This document shows, piece after piece, positions 34,239 through 47,903 of a stretch of DNA of 64,000 bases. Below the pieces are notes generated by a model. That model was not told where the DNA came from and ran no database searches. It saw only the letters and a list, made by a program, of their open reading frames with translations. The translations under genes and the position numbers were made by a program. The stretch spans positions 186,001-250,000 of the forward strand of contig SNVD02012294.1 in assembly GCA_013180625.2 (NCBI GenBank). Direction: 5' to 3'. This DNA is from Boswellia sacra (Eukaryota > Streptophyta > Magnoliopsida > Sapindales > Burseraceae). Numbering within the stretch: the stretch's first letter is position 1; every line of letters starts with the position of its first letter.

Positions 34239-37167
34239 AAACACACAAAAACAAATGCAAAACATGCAAAAGAGGCAAATATTCACACAAACTAAGTAAA
34301 AACTAATGAAAACGAAAGAAAGAGACTACACCCCCAAAATATATATATATATATAAGAAATTTCTTGCTTGCTTGCACTGTGATGGCCAATGATAGTATG
34401 ATGATTGTTTAACATGAATAACTCTTAGAAAAGGAAAAGTTTGCATACAATCTATGAGTTTAACTTAATTGATAGTTTTGTTTTGTTTTCAACTTCTTGA
34501 ACATCATTTTAGCACATTGAGTTATGATAACTGAAATTGGGTGTCGATTTAAAGAAAGATTATGTAATGCAAATGACTTATAAAAATTCAAAAAGATTCT
34601 AGAACTTGCTTGATTGTTACTTGAGGCGAAATCATAAACATTTCAACATTAGGGAAATGATTTAGGCTATTGTTGGATTATTTGAGCCTTTCAAGCCAAC
34701 TCATGATTGAAATTAATCTCTAGTTGTCCCCTTTGAGCTTATTGAAGCTTTTTTATTTGTTAGCTCACTAAGTTTATCCTAGTCACATAAATAATATATC
34801 TAAATAGTGTCTCTTACTCATAAGCATGTTAATCTTTCAAAACTTTTGATTGATGCATGATTAGCTATGTAGTTTGGGATTAAAGGTTGATTTTGAGTTC
34901 GATGATTTTGATTGAAGTCTAGTTCATTGTAAATTCAACTCTTTACATTATTCTGTCTATTCAAAAAAAAAAATGGATGAGTTGATTTCGTAGCATTTTT
35001 AGTTTAAGCAAGTAAGCTCTTAGGGATGTCTTAGCATCCATTACCCTAAGGCCAACTAGCTTGGGAGATACTAGCTGAAAGCTTGTTAAACGAACTAAAA
35101 AGAAAGCTTAAGGGAATCAACATTGCACTATCCAGTAGAAAAAAAAAAAAAGATGAAAAAAAGAGAGAAAGAAAGAAGAGAGAATCTTGCAAACAGTCGA
35201 AAGAGCTGACAAGATAAGGGTGATATGTGAATTTGCAATATTAAGTAAGTGTTCAAACACAAAAAGGGGAGGTGAGATTTGATCGAAGCTTAATGGCATT
35301 GTATTGAAAATATGGGTTGATGAGGGAGAAAAGTTCATGAAGTTTTGAGAGATTATATATGCTTGATGAGTACATTGAACCGTAAAATTTAACTTTTTCC
35401 ATATCTTTATTGCCCCAGCCATTCATTACAAGCTTTAAACTTATTTGATATTTAATGTTGAGTATCTACATTAGTGGAGAGTAGGATGACTAGCAAGCTT
35501 ATAGAGTCTTAGTTTTCATACAACACATAAATATTTTGCTTGACTCATTTTGTTACATAATCTCATTTGAATTGCACTTAATGATATGATATTGACTCGA
35601 GCACACACTCACTCAAGGAATTGGGAATGGACTTAACTGATGTTGAGGAGAATCCTAGGTGGTTTAGCTAATTTGAAATTTCTTTTAAGTTACAATTGGT
35701 GCAATTTTTGAGGCTAAGCGTAGTTTTAAGTACAAGCTTGATTTTACATGAGCAATTTTGATCTAATTATACTTGTTTTATTTTAGTAATTGTTTTTGTT
35801 TTGCTCGAGGATTAGCAAAATGTTAAGTTTGGGGGTATTTGTTAGTGAATTTTATTCACTAATTTATTATACCTTAAATTTAATTATCGATTAGTTTTTG
35901 AGTAAAATAAGGAGAAAATAATGTGTTATTTTAGTTAATTGTAGATTCTTTGAAATGAAATTTGATTCCTAATAAAGCACATCAAAATAAGGAGTAAATA
36001 AGGCCAAAAGAGGAAAAATTTTGAACTATTAAATCAAAGACTTGGTGCTTCCACGCAACACAAGTGGCACAGTGGCGCAATATCTATATCAACGAAGCTT
36101 CATGAACCAGGAAGTTGATGCTCCCACGCCACTATTTAGGCGCTCCTGCGCAAGACTAATTTTGGAAATTTTTAGGATTCCTTCTTCAACTCGGATTCGA
36201 ATCTTTCTTTTAGAGACTATAAATAGATGAGTTTTAGGTCTTCTATAGGCGTCATTAGAGGTGCTTAGGAGGCAAGGAAGCAAGCTACAACTCTTGGAGG
36301 CATAACTCAAGGGAGAATCTTCAAGGAATCTTCAAAATCTCTACGTCTTTCTTCCTTCTTTGCAATCTATGAATGCTACTCGATTTTCTTATATTATTTT
36401 CCTTTACATCATGAACTAAATCCCTTTTTCTAGGGTTAGGTTGTAGCCAAGTTTGATACTCTATTATTGCAATTCAATATATTGATATTTATTCAATTCC
36501 TTGTTGAGTGAATTTTTTATGTGTTTAATGCTTGTAATGGTCTAGCCAACTATTGCATGATTTGAGATATAAATTAGACTGAGAAGTTAATTTATATTAG
36601 TCCTTGATTGATTCACCATAAAATCATATGAGATAGAAATATAATTGTGATTTGTGCAAACCTATATGATATCTTGTGATTCATCATAAAATCACATGAG
36701 ATAGAAATATAATTGTGATTTGTGCAACCCTATATGATTTCTTATGCTTAAAGGATAATTATAGGCTGTTAGATGAAACAGACATATGATTCTCCCTATA
36801 GTTATACATTGTTATTGCTCGAAAAAGAATAACAAATACCTTAGAGAAATTGATTGGCGACAAGATTGATCAACATTAATTAAATTGGATTGAATAATAG
36901 AGTGGATAACTTAAGTGAAACCTGATACCCTAGATCTCATTACCATTGAATTTCTCTCAACTTAGTTTAAATCTTATCTCTTTGCTTAGTGTTTAATTTT
37001 ATCCCATTTATTTAGTTAATTAGTTCTTTTAAAATTTGCTATTTAAATAAAATCATAATTGGAATATTAAGTTTAGTAGTTAATAACCAATCCTCGTGGG
37101 AACGATAACTCACTCATCATTATATTACTTGTTTCGATTCTGTGCACTTGCGGATTTTTGCATAACA
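34239..37167 (+). mobile_element. 5'-truncated LTR retrotransposon (Ty3/gypsy, Athila-like) in satellite
   Basis: The satellite word order breaks at 34239 and resumes at 37168, so a block of 2.93 kb was inserted. It has a noncoding internal region (34239-35839) ending in a polypurine-like tract AGTTTGGGGGTATT, then one LTR (35840-37167). No 5' LTR, primer site or gag/pol frame is present. The LTR end (TCCTCGTGGGAACGATAACTC...GTGCACTTGCGG) is of a type common in plant Athila/Tat LTRs. The lineage is inferred from this alone. Confidence 0.7.
35840..37167 (+). repeat. 3' LTR of the truncated retroelement
   Basis: 1328 bp with inverted ends TGTTA...TAACA. It contains a near-exact internal duplication of about 100 bp at roughly 36600-36750 (ATTCACCATAAAATCATATGAGATAG, then TAATTGTGATTTGTGCAA). 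Confidence 0.75.
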
Positions 37168-37925
37168 AAATTCTCCTCCTAAGTTTTTATGTTTTGTATT
37201 TTTTGTTGCTGGAATATAATTTTCTACTATATTACTAATTTTGCTATTCAAGTATGACAAAATATTATGCATGGACAACAAAAAGCTATTATTTTTTATC
37301 TTAAGAAAACTTTTATGTATTATGTCACTAGAATGATAGGTTGCATACAAAAAAATTAAAATTATTCTTCATTTTTGAGGCAAGAATATAATTTTTGACT
37401 ATGTTAGTATCTTCTCTATTCAAGTGCAATAAAATATTGCATATGTGCAATAAAAAAACTATTATTTCTTTTCCTAAACTAAGTTTTATGTATTGTTTTA
37501 CAAGAATTATAGATTATGTTTAAAATTTTAAAATTCTAATTCTAATTTTGTATTTTTTGGGACAAAATAAAATTTTTAATTTTACTAAAAATTTACCTAT
37601 TCAAGTGTGATAGATTGTTATATAAACGTGCAATAAAAATGTGTTGTTTCTTATTTTGAGTTAAATTTTATGTATTGCATCACAAGAATGATACATTATG
37701 TTTAAAAGTTTAAAATCTTAATCCTAAATTTTTATTTTTTGTGATAAGAATTTAATTTTTAAATACGTTAAATATTTAGTCATTCAAGTGCAATAAAATG
37801 TTAAAAACTTGCGACAAAAAACTATTATTCTTATCCTATTCTGAATTTTATTTATTATATTACAAGAATGATAGATTATATTTGAAAGTTTAAAATTTTA
37901 ATCCTAAATATTATATTTTCTGTGT
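37168..37925. repeat. ~170-bp satellite-like array, segment 3
   Basis: About four further units; the ACAAAATATTA/ATAAAATGTTA anchor is at about 37256, 37426, 37606 and 37787. The array started near 32060 and resumes here mid-unit after the retroelement, showing that one original array was split by insertions. Confidence 0.85.
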
Positions 37926-38156
37926 AGAATATGATGTTGTAATGCTAAATTTATTACCTAATTTATTTTAATTTCGCGTGAATGTTCTAATAAGTTTCAA
38001 AAACATGTGATATGCGTTGTTAAAAGCTCTTTTTTTTTTTTTTTTTTTTATATAGATGCACGTTAATTGTAAGCTATGAACTTGATTAAGTATACAACTT
38101 TCGGCAGCATGCTTGTATTAGATATCGGCATATTCCATTCAGTCTCTATTGAACAA

Positions 38157-38346
38157 ATTTAAAAAATCAATAAAATTTTCTTTACAAAAAAGGTATATCC
38201 GGGGCGAGCAGATGCGAGAATATCCAATATAATAGTTAAAAAGATTGATTTATTTAAAAAATCAATAAAATTTTCTTTACAAAAAAGGTATATCTGGGGC
38301 GAGCAGATGCGAGAATATCCAATATAATAGTTAAAAAGATTGATTT
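38157..38346. repeat. 95-bp tandem duplication
   Basis: Two nearly identical 95-bp copies (AAAAAATCAATAAAATTTTC...GGGGCGAGCAGATGCGAG...AAAAAGATTGATTTA) starting at 38161 and 38256. They differ by one substitution (TATCC/TATCT), so the duplication is recent. Confidence 0.95.
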
Positions 38347-40670
38347 AGTGGGTGGAGGTGGGCCACTAACAGGCAGTGACAAGTAACTGCAAGTCCTGCT
38401 CCTGCTTACATTTATTAATATCAAGTCACTGAGAAAAAAAAAAAAAAAAAAGATTTCGACCGATTTTTGTGCGTCTGTGGAGATGTTAAGAGAAAATTTT
38501 GTCTTAAAGCGTAATTAACTGCATGTATAAAATTTTCTCCTTAACTAACATTTCTACTGATAATAGTAAGAAAGATAAATAATGATCTTCCTTTATCTTT
38601 ATTAAGAATTCCTGTTTATCATAGTTTTTAAGATTATATTTGTATTAAAAATTTTGTATGATTAAGATTTGTTTATTTTATTTTTTAATAAAAATAAAAA
38701 TATCATAAGTACAATTTAACTAATTACAATCAAGAAGCTAACAAGAAGGAAACATGTGAACTCTCATATGGGATTTAGGCTTTTCGATGAGATATAATAA
38801 CATAAAATTTAATTAATTAATTTTGTGGGGTGGTGTGATTTGGGGGTGGTTTGGGGCGTTCACCTAATATTCAGTTTGTAATTACCAACACAATTCAGAC
38901 ACTTACCATTAGCAATGAGATCATGTATTAATATGGATGGAGTTAGTTGTGTAGATCTATAATTAATATGGAGCTTAATTAAATCATTTATTTTTTAAAA
39001 AATTTATTTGATCATGAATTCATATTCACATGCATGATCCTAATATTTCAACTCTCTGTCGCTATTGATTTCACGAAACATTAATTTTCAACTATCTTAT
39101 TGCAAAGAGAAAGATAAGAGTAACCGGGTGAGCGCTGTAGCTAGAAATTAGCTAATAAAATCATGACATGGCTAGGCCTATCAACACCATAATTGGGACC
39201 ACATTGTCCTCACGGACAAGACATCATTTAATCACTGACAACATTTCTATTGCTGTTTCTTTTTTATCTCAAAGCTAAACATAAATGATATATTATATAA
39301 AATATCATTTAATACATAGATTATATGAAGATGTGATAAGTGATACGATAATATCATATTATTTAAGATAAAATTTATAATAAAAATTTTAAAAAAATAT
39401 TATTACATTTTTTTTGTAATATGATTGTTCATATTTGATACACTTTCAAAGTGTATTAATTGTTGCAATTTATAATATCTCGTATGTAGAATTTCAGTTT
39501 GGTATATACAGCAAATGGTATGTAATTTTTTTTCCCTTAACAAAGGCAATGTTTTTGTACATCATTGATCAATTTAGGATTTATTATATATTCATCGGAC
39601 AAATGTGGTTCTATGGTAGAACTCCCCTCCATGTGAAAGAGTTTTTAATTTCTTCCCTTACACATGGTTCTTTGAATTATTCTATTCTAATTCATTTACT
39701 TTCTTTTCGAAGGGTCAAGCTTTCTACGTCATCATATCTTGATATAATCATTTGTGAATATAAAATTTATGATCTCTAAAAAATGTTTTTTGTTATATTT
39801 TATTAAACATGGGATGTTTAAATGTAAGAGGAGATAGGGTGGTATAGAATGTATGTAAGAGGAGATGGCTTGATATTATATGCACGATCAAATTGGACCA
39901 CAACTTTTTATATAAAAAAAATTATTTAAAAGATACAAAAAATGCGTGAAACTTTTTTTTATATCAAGTTTATTTATTTCTTTTGTACATTATAATTACA
40001 ATATAATACTTCAGAACGCTTTTTTTTTTTTGATAAAGCTAATTTTGTTGCGAAATGTAATATTTCATTGTAAAGTTTTTAATTAAAAATGTAAATTGTA
40101 AATTTAAACTTTATAAAAATATAAATGTTGACCAAAGGAGAGAATTCGTAATTGTGCTTAATTTAATTTCTTAGCTGTGCATGCTCATATAAATAGCAAA
40201 TTAAGTTTACTTGGGTTTCAAAATTAATTAATTAATTTGCAGAGACTCTTTGAATTAGAAGTTATAATTACTTGACTAAACATTAATTTATTAATTATTG
40301 CTTCTTGAAGAAATTACACTTGGACTGGATCATATCAAAGTAAATTAATATATAAAGCACAGAAGAAGAATATGATAATAGAGAGACGTGGCAGATCACG
40401 CCGGTTTAGATAAGAAAACATATATAAAGCAGAAGAAGAATATGATAACAAAGAGAAGGAGCAGATCACACCAGTTCAGATAAGAAAACAAAAGGGGCAA
40501 ATATTAAATGCTCTAATCCAGTGAGGCATTTAAAATCACCCACTACACTCAAGACTCATGAGAGTACTGATCAAGATAATTATTTAGGACAAACTCGAAA
40601 TCGACACGTAGAAAGATTTATTCACAAATATTATCTTAGTTAATAATTATGTGGGGAAGTGGTAGTAGAC
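38347..40670. other. Intergenic
   Basis: AT-rich. No supported gene. An imperfect local repeat of ATAAAGCAGAAGAAGAATATGATAA is seen near 40350-40500. Confidence 0.5.
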
Positions 40671-41743
<1,073 letters not shown>

Positions 41744-41856
41744 GGAAGTGTTTTGTGAGTAATTTAGCAAAGAGAAAATGCTACAAGGAAGAAGTGATTA
41801 TCTTACAAAGAAGAAGATTGTTTATGGTGTTGTGAATGTGTTGTGCGAGATGAGGG

Positions 41857-41868
41857 CTATTTATAAGT
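41857..41868 (-). promoter_or_regulatory. TATA box of the ASR gene
   Basis: On the minus strand CTTATAAATAGC lies about 115 bases before the ATG. Confidence 0.7.
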
Positions 41869-42614
41869 GGTGGTGTGGTGTGGCCAAATGAGAAAGAGTT
41901 TGTATATTGCTTGGCTTGCTTGCAATTATCTTAAGACAGTTTGTGGGTCTGTGACACTAAATGTATTTGATGTCGGCCCTTGATTGATTACTTTTTATTT
42001 ATATGTGGACCACCATTAAAATCATAAATTTATTAATTAAGCTTTTGAATTTTTTGTGTATATAAAAATTCATAATTAACTATGACATTTGTTAACAATA
42101 AAAATTTGACGCATTTTTTTTAAAAGGAGAGAGGAAAATTCCAATTATTTTTTTATAATCTTATATCATATAAATGATTTTCTTGATGGTTCAATTTATA
42201 TATAAAATTAGAAAGTCTTTGCTCGCCCTATATTATTGTATAAATATCAACTCTAGATCTAGCTTAAATTGGATATGGATAAATTGGACGGTTGAGGTTT
42301 ATATCAAAGTCTTAATAAGTGGTCATCTTATATATTTATATAGAATGTTCAATCATTAACTATTAAGATAATGAAATATGTATATTGACTTTCATTTAGT
42401 ATTTTTAATTAAACTTTGGTTGTCATTTTTAAACATGATTAATTATTTTCATTTTCTTACAATTCGTAATAATACCTTATCTATTACTACTGCATATCGA
42501 TGTATACTCTATTTTTAGGGATATTATGGTTTATCCTAGATTTTTTTTAGATTATTATTGTCCACAAATTTCAAAAGATATCGAGATCTTCTATGTCTTA
42601 GCTAGCGGATGCAG

Positions 42615-42787
42615 TTTTTTTTTTTTTTTGTAACCGAGGTGTCCGGGCTAGCTTACGCGCACCACGATTAATCCTTGGAGGAGACTAGTGCAACCACAAC
42701 CCACTGTCACGGTCTCCCACTTAAATCATGGAGAAGGTCATTGTGGAGACTCGAACCCAGGACTTCACCATTGGTGCTGTACGCTAA
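42615..42787 (-). mobile_element. tRNA-derived SINE
   Basis: Read on the minus strand, a tRNA-like head has a Pol III box B (GGTTCGAGTCTCC) preceded at normal distance by AGCGTACAGCACCAATGG, which occupies the box A region. A unique body ends in CCCGGACACCTCGGTTAC and a tail of fifteen A's (the plus-strand T-run at 42615-42629). This head-body-poly(A) layout is that of a plant SINE. Target duplications were not identified. Confidence 0.7.
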
Positions 42788-43312
42788 AAGTATAATTCAA
42801 AAAGATAATTAAAGAGTCACAAGCTATACTCTTACATATCAAGCAATAATGATCTATTTATATGTACAATAGTCTTTACTTTTTTCCTTTTTTGCATTAT
42901 TTTTGCTATTTATCAATCTCATGTGCATTCTCTCCATTATAAGAAGTCCAAAACATTTCAAAAATTCAAAATTTATTAATGTGACATTGCAGTTGCACTA
43001 AAAATTAATAGAAATAACATATCAGATGGCATTAGCTAACTACTAGCATAAGGACTCTTGTTAGTATATGTCAAATTAATATATAAAAAATGTTCAAAAT
43101 TTTCATGTAACTTTTATTAGCATAAGGACTAGTAGTTGTCCACGGGGATGGCACCCACTGACCCACATAACATTAAAGCAAATAAATTAGTGTATTTATT
43201 TCACACCAGAAGTTGGAGAACTATACCTATAACAATAACTTACTTATAGATAATATAATTAAATTTTTATAACAAAATTAAATAGAACTAGATGGATATA
43301 AGTTTATTATTC

Positions 43313-43317
<5 letters not shown>

Positions 43318-43356
<39 letters not shown>
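43318..43356. repeat. (AT)n microsatellite
   Basis: A pure TA dinucleotide run in intergenic DNA. Confidence 0.9.
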
Positions 43357-43358
<2 letters not shown>

Positions 43359-43910
43359 AAATATCCATTGCATTGGACTTATTAGCTAGGAGATAAAATA
43401 GTGGAAGGGTATTGACTGATAATATCAGTTAATAAAGCAAATTAAAAAGGAGATAATTAATTATTGTGGTTTTTGATTCGAACTCATATCCAAGTAATAT
43501 AAGGTTGTAATTAATTACCGTTAATTAAAGGAAGAATATAAAAATAATTAATTACCCTTAATTATATGAAGATATTTCAAAGCTCAAATAAAGAAAATAT
43601 GGTACTATTACACTTACGAACTTTATATACTATATACGAACCGATATGACATTAATCACTTATTAATATCATCATGACTCTTATTCAATGAGTTAATTTA
43701 ACATATTCACTATTCCAATAAAGTAATGATACATCATTTTATAAATAAAAATTTATATATAAAATTTGTAAGTATAAAACGATAAAATATAGGGGTGAGA
43801 GGATTCATGGAACCAATTTCACTATGCTATGTCTATTCGTAGAGGTACTATAGATATTTTGAAGTTTATCCTCAAGAAAATACTTAGTTGAGCTTGTCAT
43901 TCCACACAGT

Positions 43911-44233
43911 GGCGGACCTAGAAATTTTCTTCAGAAGGGATACCATGTAGTCCAAAATTCAGATAAATACGAGTAGCTAAAAATAATAATTAAGATATAT
44001 ATATATATATAAAAAAGACTAAAGTTTCTAGAAAAAATTTTCTAACATATGTATAAGTTCTAAAGTCTTTTAATTATAATTGAATTAATGTTTTAAATAA
44101 TATTGTGTTCACATTTTATATTAATATTTGGATTTTCATATTATATCCCTAGAGATTTTTCTTTGGGACTATTTCATTAAGTGAATTTAATATTCTATGT
44201 AAATTAATATATTGATGATGAATTGAGTTCAAA

Positions 44234-44289
<56 letters not shown>

Positions 44290-44610
44290 GTAGTATATTG
44301 CAAATAATCATTCAAATTCATTATGATTATGTATCTTCTAAATGCTTAATCATATATGCTAAATGTCTCTCAAATAAATTGGGAGTATATGTATCATCAT
44401 ATTTCAATCATACAATAATATAAAATCGAAGCACATGAATAAACCTATTTAGTTATGTAAATCTAAAAGGATTTAACAAAAAAAAAAACACCTAAAATTA
44501 GAATGAACTCAAAGGGAGGAGGGTATGTTTGTGACTATTGAACCTTAAAGGGGTAAAATGAAATTTCAGTCCCCCCCCAAGAACATAGGCCTGCCTATGA
44601 TACTACGTCG
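43911..44610. mobile_element. Possible non-autonomous DNA transposon
   Basis: CAGTGGCGGACCTAGAAATTTTC at the left is a terminus widely seen in plant non-autonomous DNA elements. At the right, AACATAGGCCTGCCTATGATAC is a loosely inverted counterpart after a CCCCCCCC run. The interior is AT-rich and includes a long (TA)n run at 44237-44284. The right boundary is uncertain. Confidence 0.35.
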
Positions 44611-46720
44611 TTATGCAAATGTGGTATGCTTAACCATTCATATTATACCATATGTTCAACAAACAGTACCTTTTCAATTTTTTTTAAAATTATTGATGTT
44701 GACTTGTCTCAATTTCTTACCTTTGTTCAATCCACTTCTTTCATTTTTTCAACTTCCTGTGATACTACATCATAGTCTAATTGGATGAACTCAACAAATT
44801 AGTAAGATGATCTCGTGAGCCTGGCTCCATGTGAGTATTTCGCAATAGGTAGAAGGGATAAATGGACCCACCATGTAAATGTGGCATCGTTAACAATTAT
44901 AGTCTTGGATCGATGACTTTGGGTGACAAAAACTTTAAGGCAAGTGGCAAATTAACCAGAAGCGGGACATGAATTTCAATGCTTGAACAGATTTTTTTTA
45001 AAATAAAGTTAAAGAAGGGTGGGTTTCATAAAGTTGAGGCTGAGATTTATCGATTGTTTCTTGACCAAGGAGACACATAATAGGGGCCGGTGGTGGGGTC
45101 ATATTTGATATTTGATATTGAATGGCAGTTGGGACAATTCTGTCGGCAAGAATAGCTAGCTTGGCTTAGCTTTCCTTTCCCCGCTTGTTTGCTCGGTTTG
45201 GACCATGTGATGCCAAAGATTTCTTATCATTGTTATCCCAAGTTAAGGGATTTTATTAATGAGATTGAGATATTTTCTCCAATTCTTGGTAGAGGTTGCA
45301 CATGTAATGAGCTCATACTTTTTTGACAATTGGATCATGTTTGATTTAACTTTTGACAGAAAATGCTAATCTCGTTTTTGTATTATGCTTGCTACTTGAT
45401 GGAAAATAAATTTTCTTCTTCTTCTTCTTCTCCAAGAAAGAAAGAAATTGGAGGACAAAAAACCAAAGTTTTATTAACCCAATGGGTACATTTAACAGAT
45501 ACATATTCTTAAAGTTTCTAGTGTGCGGAATATACAAGCTTTTTCGTAAAAAATTAAATTTAAAAAATTGAAGTTTTGGTCGATTTGTTTGGGAATATAT
45601 AGAATTTCGGAAATAGACATAGATTTCAGTTAGTTCTAAAGCAGATTCTTAAAATTTTATGAAACCAATAGATATTCATTTGACCCTTTACAATTTAATA
45701 CTAATTACGTTTGTATCGGTCAAATGGAGACAATAAAGGCCTAAAGTGGTCCACAATTTTGGGAACTTGGCTATATTTAAGAGATTGATATACATACACA
45801 TATGAATAATACTACAAACTTATCTAATTAGTGACATATTCCATCCCAAATAATGATTTGTTGTTTCATTAGAAACTCATTTATAATTATGATGAATCAA
45901 ATTGTTCATACAAAAACGAAAGATCAATGGAAGTTAACCGGTTATATTTTAGCCACACCATCCCCAGTTATAAATGAAGCAATGCTTCTCATTCTAAATA
46001 ATGTTTTAAAATTTGTCCTGCTATGTGGAATTAATTGATAAATCTTAAATTAACATGAATATATAAGAAGATATGTTACATAGCATCAAAATTTTGGATA
46101 TATAAGATATGAGATCCATGATGTGGAGCAATTGAAGCACATGAGTTGTCAAGTAATGGTATTAAAATTGGGTGTGGAGTTGGTGCGTTTTGGGCCCCCA
46201 TCAAAACCAAGGTCGTGTGGCCACGTTTGTAGGAGGGACAATGATGGGAGGTTACAAACTGGTGGAGTGTGGAAACCCATCCGCATTGAGTGGTTGATTT
46301 GATTATGATGTAAATGAGACACGTGTCACCAACTATTCAAACATGTTCAAAATAATTGCTTGATTATATTTGTTGCATTTGATGATGAATATGGCTTGGT
46401 AGTCGGCCAAGTTCCACTCAACTATTGAGAGAGAGCATGTCATGTGCTGCTGGAAAGGGACTCGTTATGGCACACGGATAGGGTAATATCATGTAGAATT
46501 TAGATGAATTGAAAAGGTAGGGTTTTGAGCCATTTGTTCATCAGGTATACCATAGGTACACTACTATACCAATCAAGATTTCAGTTCAGTACTTCGGTTT
46601 CTGCATTCGAACCAAATTGATTCAATTTTTTTTTTCTTTTCAAATTTTGTATCAAATTTTACGATAAATGAAGCTCAATTAGTGAATGAAAGTTAGCAGA
46701 CTTGAAACTTCAACAAGTGC
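44611..46720. other. Intergenic
   Basis: No supported gene. A CTT-type repeat lies at 45413-45431. The rest is unremarkable AT-rich sequence. Confidence 0.5.
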
Positions 46721-46733
46721 TTATCCAGAACAC

Positions 46734-46736
<3 letters not shown>

Positions 46737-46784
<48 letters not shown>
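46737..46784. repeat. (GA)n microsatellite
   Basis: A pure GA dinucleotide run of about 23 units directly before the palindrome-rich element. Confidence 0.95.
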
Positions 46785-46786
<2 letters not shown>

Positions 46787-46796
46787 GTTGTGGGTA

Positions 46797-47173
46797 GGGA
46801 TGGCAAAAAAACCCGGGTAATCCGGGTACCCGGATTTTCCCCGGAAAATCCGGGTGAAGAAAACCCGGATTATCCGGGTATGAAATCCGGTGCGGGGGAA
46901 TCGTAAGAAAAAAAAATCCGGGTGCGGTATTGCCAATAAACCCCGCACCCGCACCGCACCCGCATAATTCTTTAAAAAATTAAGAAAAAAATAGGAAAAA
47001 ATCCGGGGAAATCCGGGTTTTTCCGGGTGAAGACAAAAATAGAAAAAAAATCCGGGGAAATCCGGGTTTTTTTTCGGGTGCAGTGCGGGTGCGGGTGCGG
47101 TAATCTCAAAACCCGCAAATACCCGCACCCGGAAAAACCCGGAAAAATCCGGGTTTTTCCGGGGACCGGGGAT
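46797..47173. mobile_element. Palindrome-rich hAT-like MITE
   Basis: Starts TAGGGATGGCAAAAAAACCCGGGTAATCCGGG, a start typical of plant hAT-derived short elements. It consists mostly of CCCGGATT/AATCCGGG and GGGTGCGG/CCGCACCC words in both orientations and ends near CCGGGGACCGGGGATA. Many nested self-complementary segments are present. No transposase is encoded; minus-strand open frames across it are by-products of the repeat. Confidence 0.6.
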
Positions 47174-47903
47174 AAGGTACAAAGTGCTTCGATTTGTGGG
47201 CTAGACAAAGGGGGGCACATGGGTAGCATATATGGTGTATCCGTGGCCGATTTCATTATTCATATACTTTGTTCGATTGTCCCAGAATCAGAAAACAATG
47301 CCAATAGTTTTGGTGTTTGATGTATTATAGCTTTTCCTTTATAAAATCATGCGTCTAAATGTCTTGAATTTGAGACGAATAATACAAGAAAATGATTGAA
47401 AGAAAGTTTAAGAAACAAGGCAAGCTGATTTAAATGGTTAGGCCAACCCGATCTAGGATCATCGGGACATGCTTTTCAATATAAGTCAAATATTTTTCGA
47501 CGGTATCCCATCCTTCTGAACTTCCTTGATTGATTGCCCATTACTATTATTTCATTAACCGGGCAGACCAGTTTTGGACTACCACTTTTACTGTTAAGAG
47601 TACCGTTGCCAATCCGGTTCAGAAAAGATACTGATTCAAGTAGAAAGTGCTTTGGGACTTCCTGTTGTCTTCCTTCTCAATCTTAGTGTTACGCATGGTG
47701 TAGCTTCAGATTGTTTATAGATAACAGGTGATGCTGATGAAGATTCCAAGTCCAAATCCAGGATTGTCCGTCTGAATTGCAGCCACCGGATACTAATGTT
47801 ATGGAAAATCAAGATTCCTGTAACTAGTACTCGACTACAACACTCTTGGTTTATAAACAGGAAAAATTCATATGTTTCATCAGGATCTGGATGCTTTCAT
47901 GAA

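Noticed and set aside
46721..47256. Minus-strand frames of 153 and 94 codons over the palindromic element
   Set aside because: Low-complexity Pro/Gly/Phe repeats from CCCGGATT words; no gene features.
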